A stretch of DNA of 64,000 nt, from positions 124,001-188,000 of IMG/VR virus record IMGVR_UViG_3300032308_002010. One strand, given 5' to 3'. The notes under the pieces are model-generated. The model made no database searches and was not told where the DNA came from. It saw nothing but the letters and a program-made list of their open reading frames with translations. Shown here piece by piece: positions 63,378-64,000 of this stretch (position 1 is its first letter; every line of letters starts with the position of its first letter). The stretch comes from a virus. A program made the translations under genes and the position numbers.

Positions 63378-63676
63378 TTGTTCTTTCTAATCATTTCGGT
63401 AATGGCGTCTTTGATTGCGTGCACCGCGTTTGTTAATTCTTGCATGCGCTCGTCGTCGTCAAATACGCCGTCACCTTTTGGGTTAGATTCGTAAACTGTT
63501 TCTCCGCCGCAGTCTGGCACGTCAGCCCGAAAATACCCGTGGCGCAAACGAAGATAGCCAACTTGCTCGTCGTCGCTATTGAACACGTCATATTGCTCTG
63601 GGCAGGCGGCGCATGTACGTTGCAGAAAATATCCGCTGATTTCGTAGTCGTAGTTGTCACGAAGTTGGTGGGACAT
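63374..63676 (-). CDS. Hypothetical protein, 100 aa
   Basis: Contains CAACPEQYDVFNSDDEQVGYLRLRHG, an acidic/aromatic domain often seen in small phage proteins, and a helical C-terminus. Overlaps the next gene by four bases. Not recognised. Confidence 0.75.
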   Translation of the reverse strand: MSHQLRDNYDYEISGYFLQRTCAACPEQYDVFNSDDEQVGYLRLRHGYFRADVPDCGGETVYESNPKGDGVFDDDERMQELTNAVHAIKDAITEMIRKNK

Positions 63677-63914
63677 TGTCTAGCTCTTTGATATTTGGAA
63701 AGTGTTCGTAAAACTGCGCTTGCGTCCAGAATAGCTCCGGCGCAAGTTCGGCGGCTCGTTCCATTTCGCATTCCATGGGGTAATGCCTAAGAACGCGAAG
63801 CGCCCACGCCCGAATATTTTTGGGCACTTTCGGTGTTTTCTTGGGGTCGAGCAGCGCGTACATAAATTCGCGCGCATAGTTCACGGCGCGCAAGCGTTCG
63901 TTAGGCATTGTCAT
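63657..63914 (-). CDS. BPSL0761-family protein, 85 aa
   Basis: MTMPNERLRAVNYAREFM, LDPKKTPKVPKNIRAWALRVLRHYP is the pattern of a small family known as BPSL0761, frequent in phages and prophages of proteobacteria; function unknown. Overlaps the next gene by 20 bases. Confidence 0.8.
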   Translation of the reverse strand: MTMPNERLRAVNYAREFMYALLDPKKTPKVPKNIRAWALRVLRHYPMECEMERAAELAPELFWTQAQFYEHFPNIKELDNVPPTS

Positions 63915-63917
63915 ACA

Positions 63918-64000
63918 TCACTCGCTTTGACTGTCTCTGTATTCGTCAAAATCATAACCAACGGCGTCGCCTAGTTTTTTCATCTCTTCTCGAAAGGCTT
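63918..64000 (-). CDS. C-terminal fragment of a gene cut by the right edge
   Basis: Frame open from the window edge to TGA 63918-63920, encoding ...MKKLGDAVGYDFDEYRDSQSE. Acidic tail. Only 26 codons are visible, so it may be the end of a larger gene, or a small gene starting at its Met. Confidence 0.55.
   Translation of the reverse strand, partial: AFREEMKKLGDAVGYDFDEYRDSQSE

Overview
The window looks like part of a large tailed bacteriophage genome (Caudoviricetes-like) or a prophage of one. Almost every gene is on the minus strand, packed with short overlaps (ATGA, TAATG) and ordinary Shine-Dalgarno sites. It carries a portal-like gene, a phage-type replication and recombination set and a long block of virion-fibre genes. 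I see no terminase, major capsid, tape measure or lysis gene, so those lie outside the window or are not recognisable to me. The host cannot be named. KpsC-like transferases and an autotransporter-type repeat hint at a Gram-negative host, but only weakly.

Transcription runs from high to low coordinates. From 64.0 to 55.8 kb are small accessory and regulatory genes: a BPSL0761-like protein, a ParB-like protein, a SEC-C zinc protein, a MazG-like pyrophosphohydrolase, a 27-residue membrane peptide, a zinc-finger Rep-like protein and an unusual fusion of a repressor-type HTH with a deoxyhypusine-synthase-like domain. A 300-base intergenic region at 61.3-61.6 kb holds a strong terminator and several hairpins. 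At 54.1-55.4 kb a tRNA-Gln is followed by a GIY-YIG nuclease gene bracketed by copies of the tRNA 3' end.

From 53.4 to 36.9 kb is the DNA metabolism block: Mre11/Rad50-like (SbcD/SbcC) pair, SF2 helicase, DnaB-like helicase, TOPRIM primase, a family A DNA polymerase fused to an N-terminal uracil-DNA-glycosylase-like domain, a probable single-strand-binding protein and a RecA/UvsX recombinase. A good sigma70-type promoter overlapping a palindrome sits at 39.86 kb. From 36.9 to 28 kb are DUF551-, DUF932- and DUF1016-like proteins, a GT-A glycosyltransferase, a RuvC-like nuclease and many unrecognised proteins. A possible separate transcription unit (27.7-26.1 kb) ends in a very clear terminator.

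From 26 to 19.2 kb come the portal-like protein, a GT-B glycosyltransferase, a SpoT/MESH1-like HD protein, thymidylate kinase and small proteins. From 19.2 kb to the window start is a roughly 19 kb fibre locus: four collagen-like (Gly-X-Y) proteins, a 1266-residue repeat fibre, a leucine-rich-repeat fibre, an autotransporter-repeat fibre and, running off the left edge, an open frame of at least 988 codons encoding a cysteine-rich repeat protein. Embedded in this locus, and the only plus-strand genes, are two tandem paralogous KpsC-like transferases. I infer that these phage particles carry glycosylated collagen-like and disulfide-rich fibres. The fibre locus and the HTH/deoxyhypusine-synthase fusion are the parts most likely to be new.
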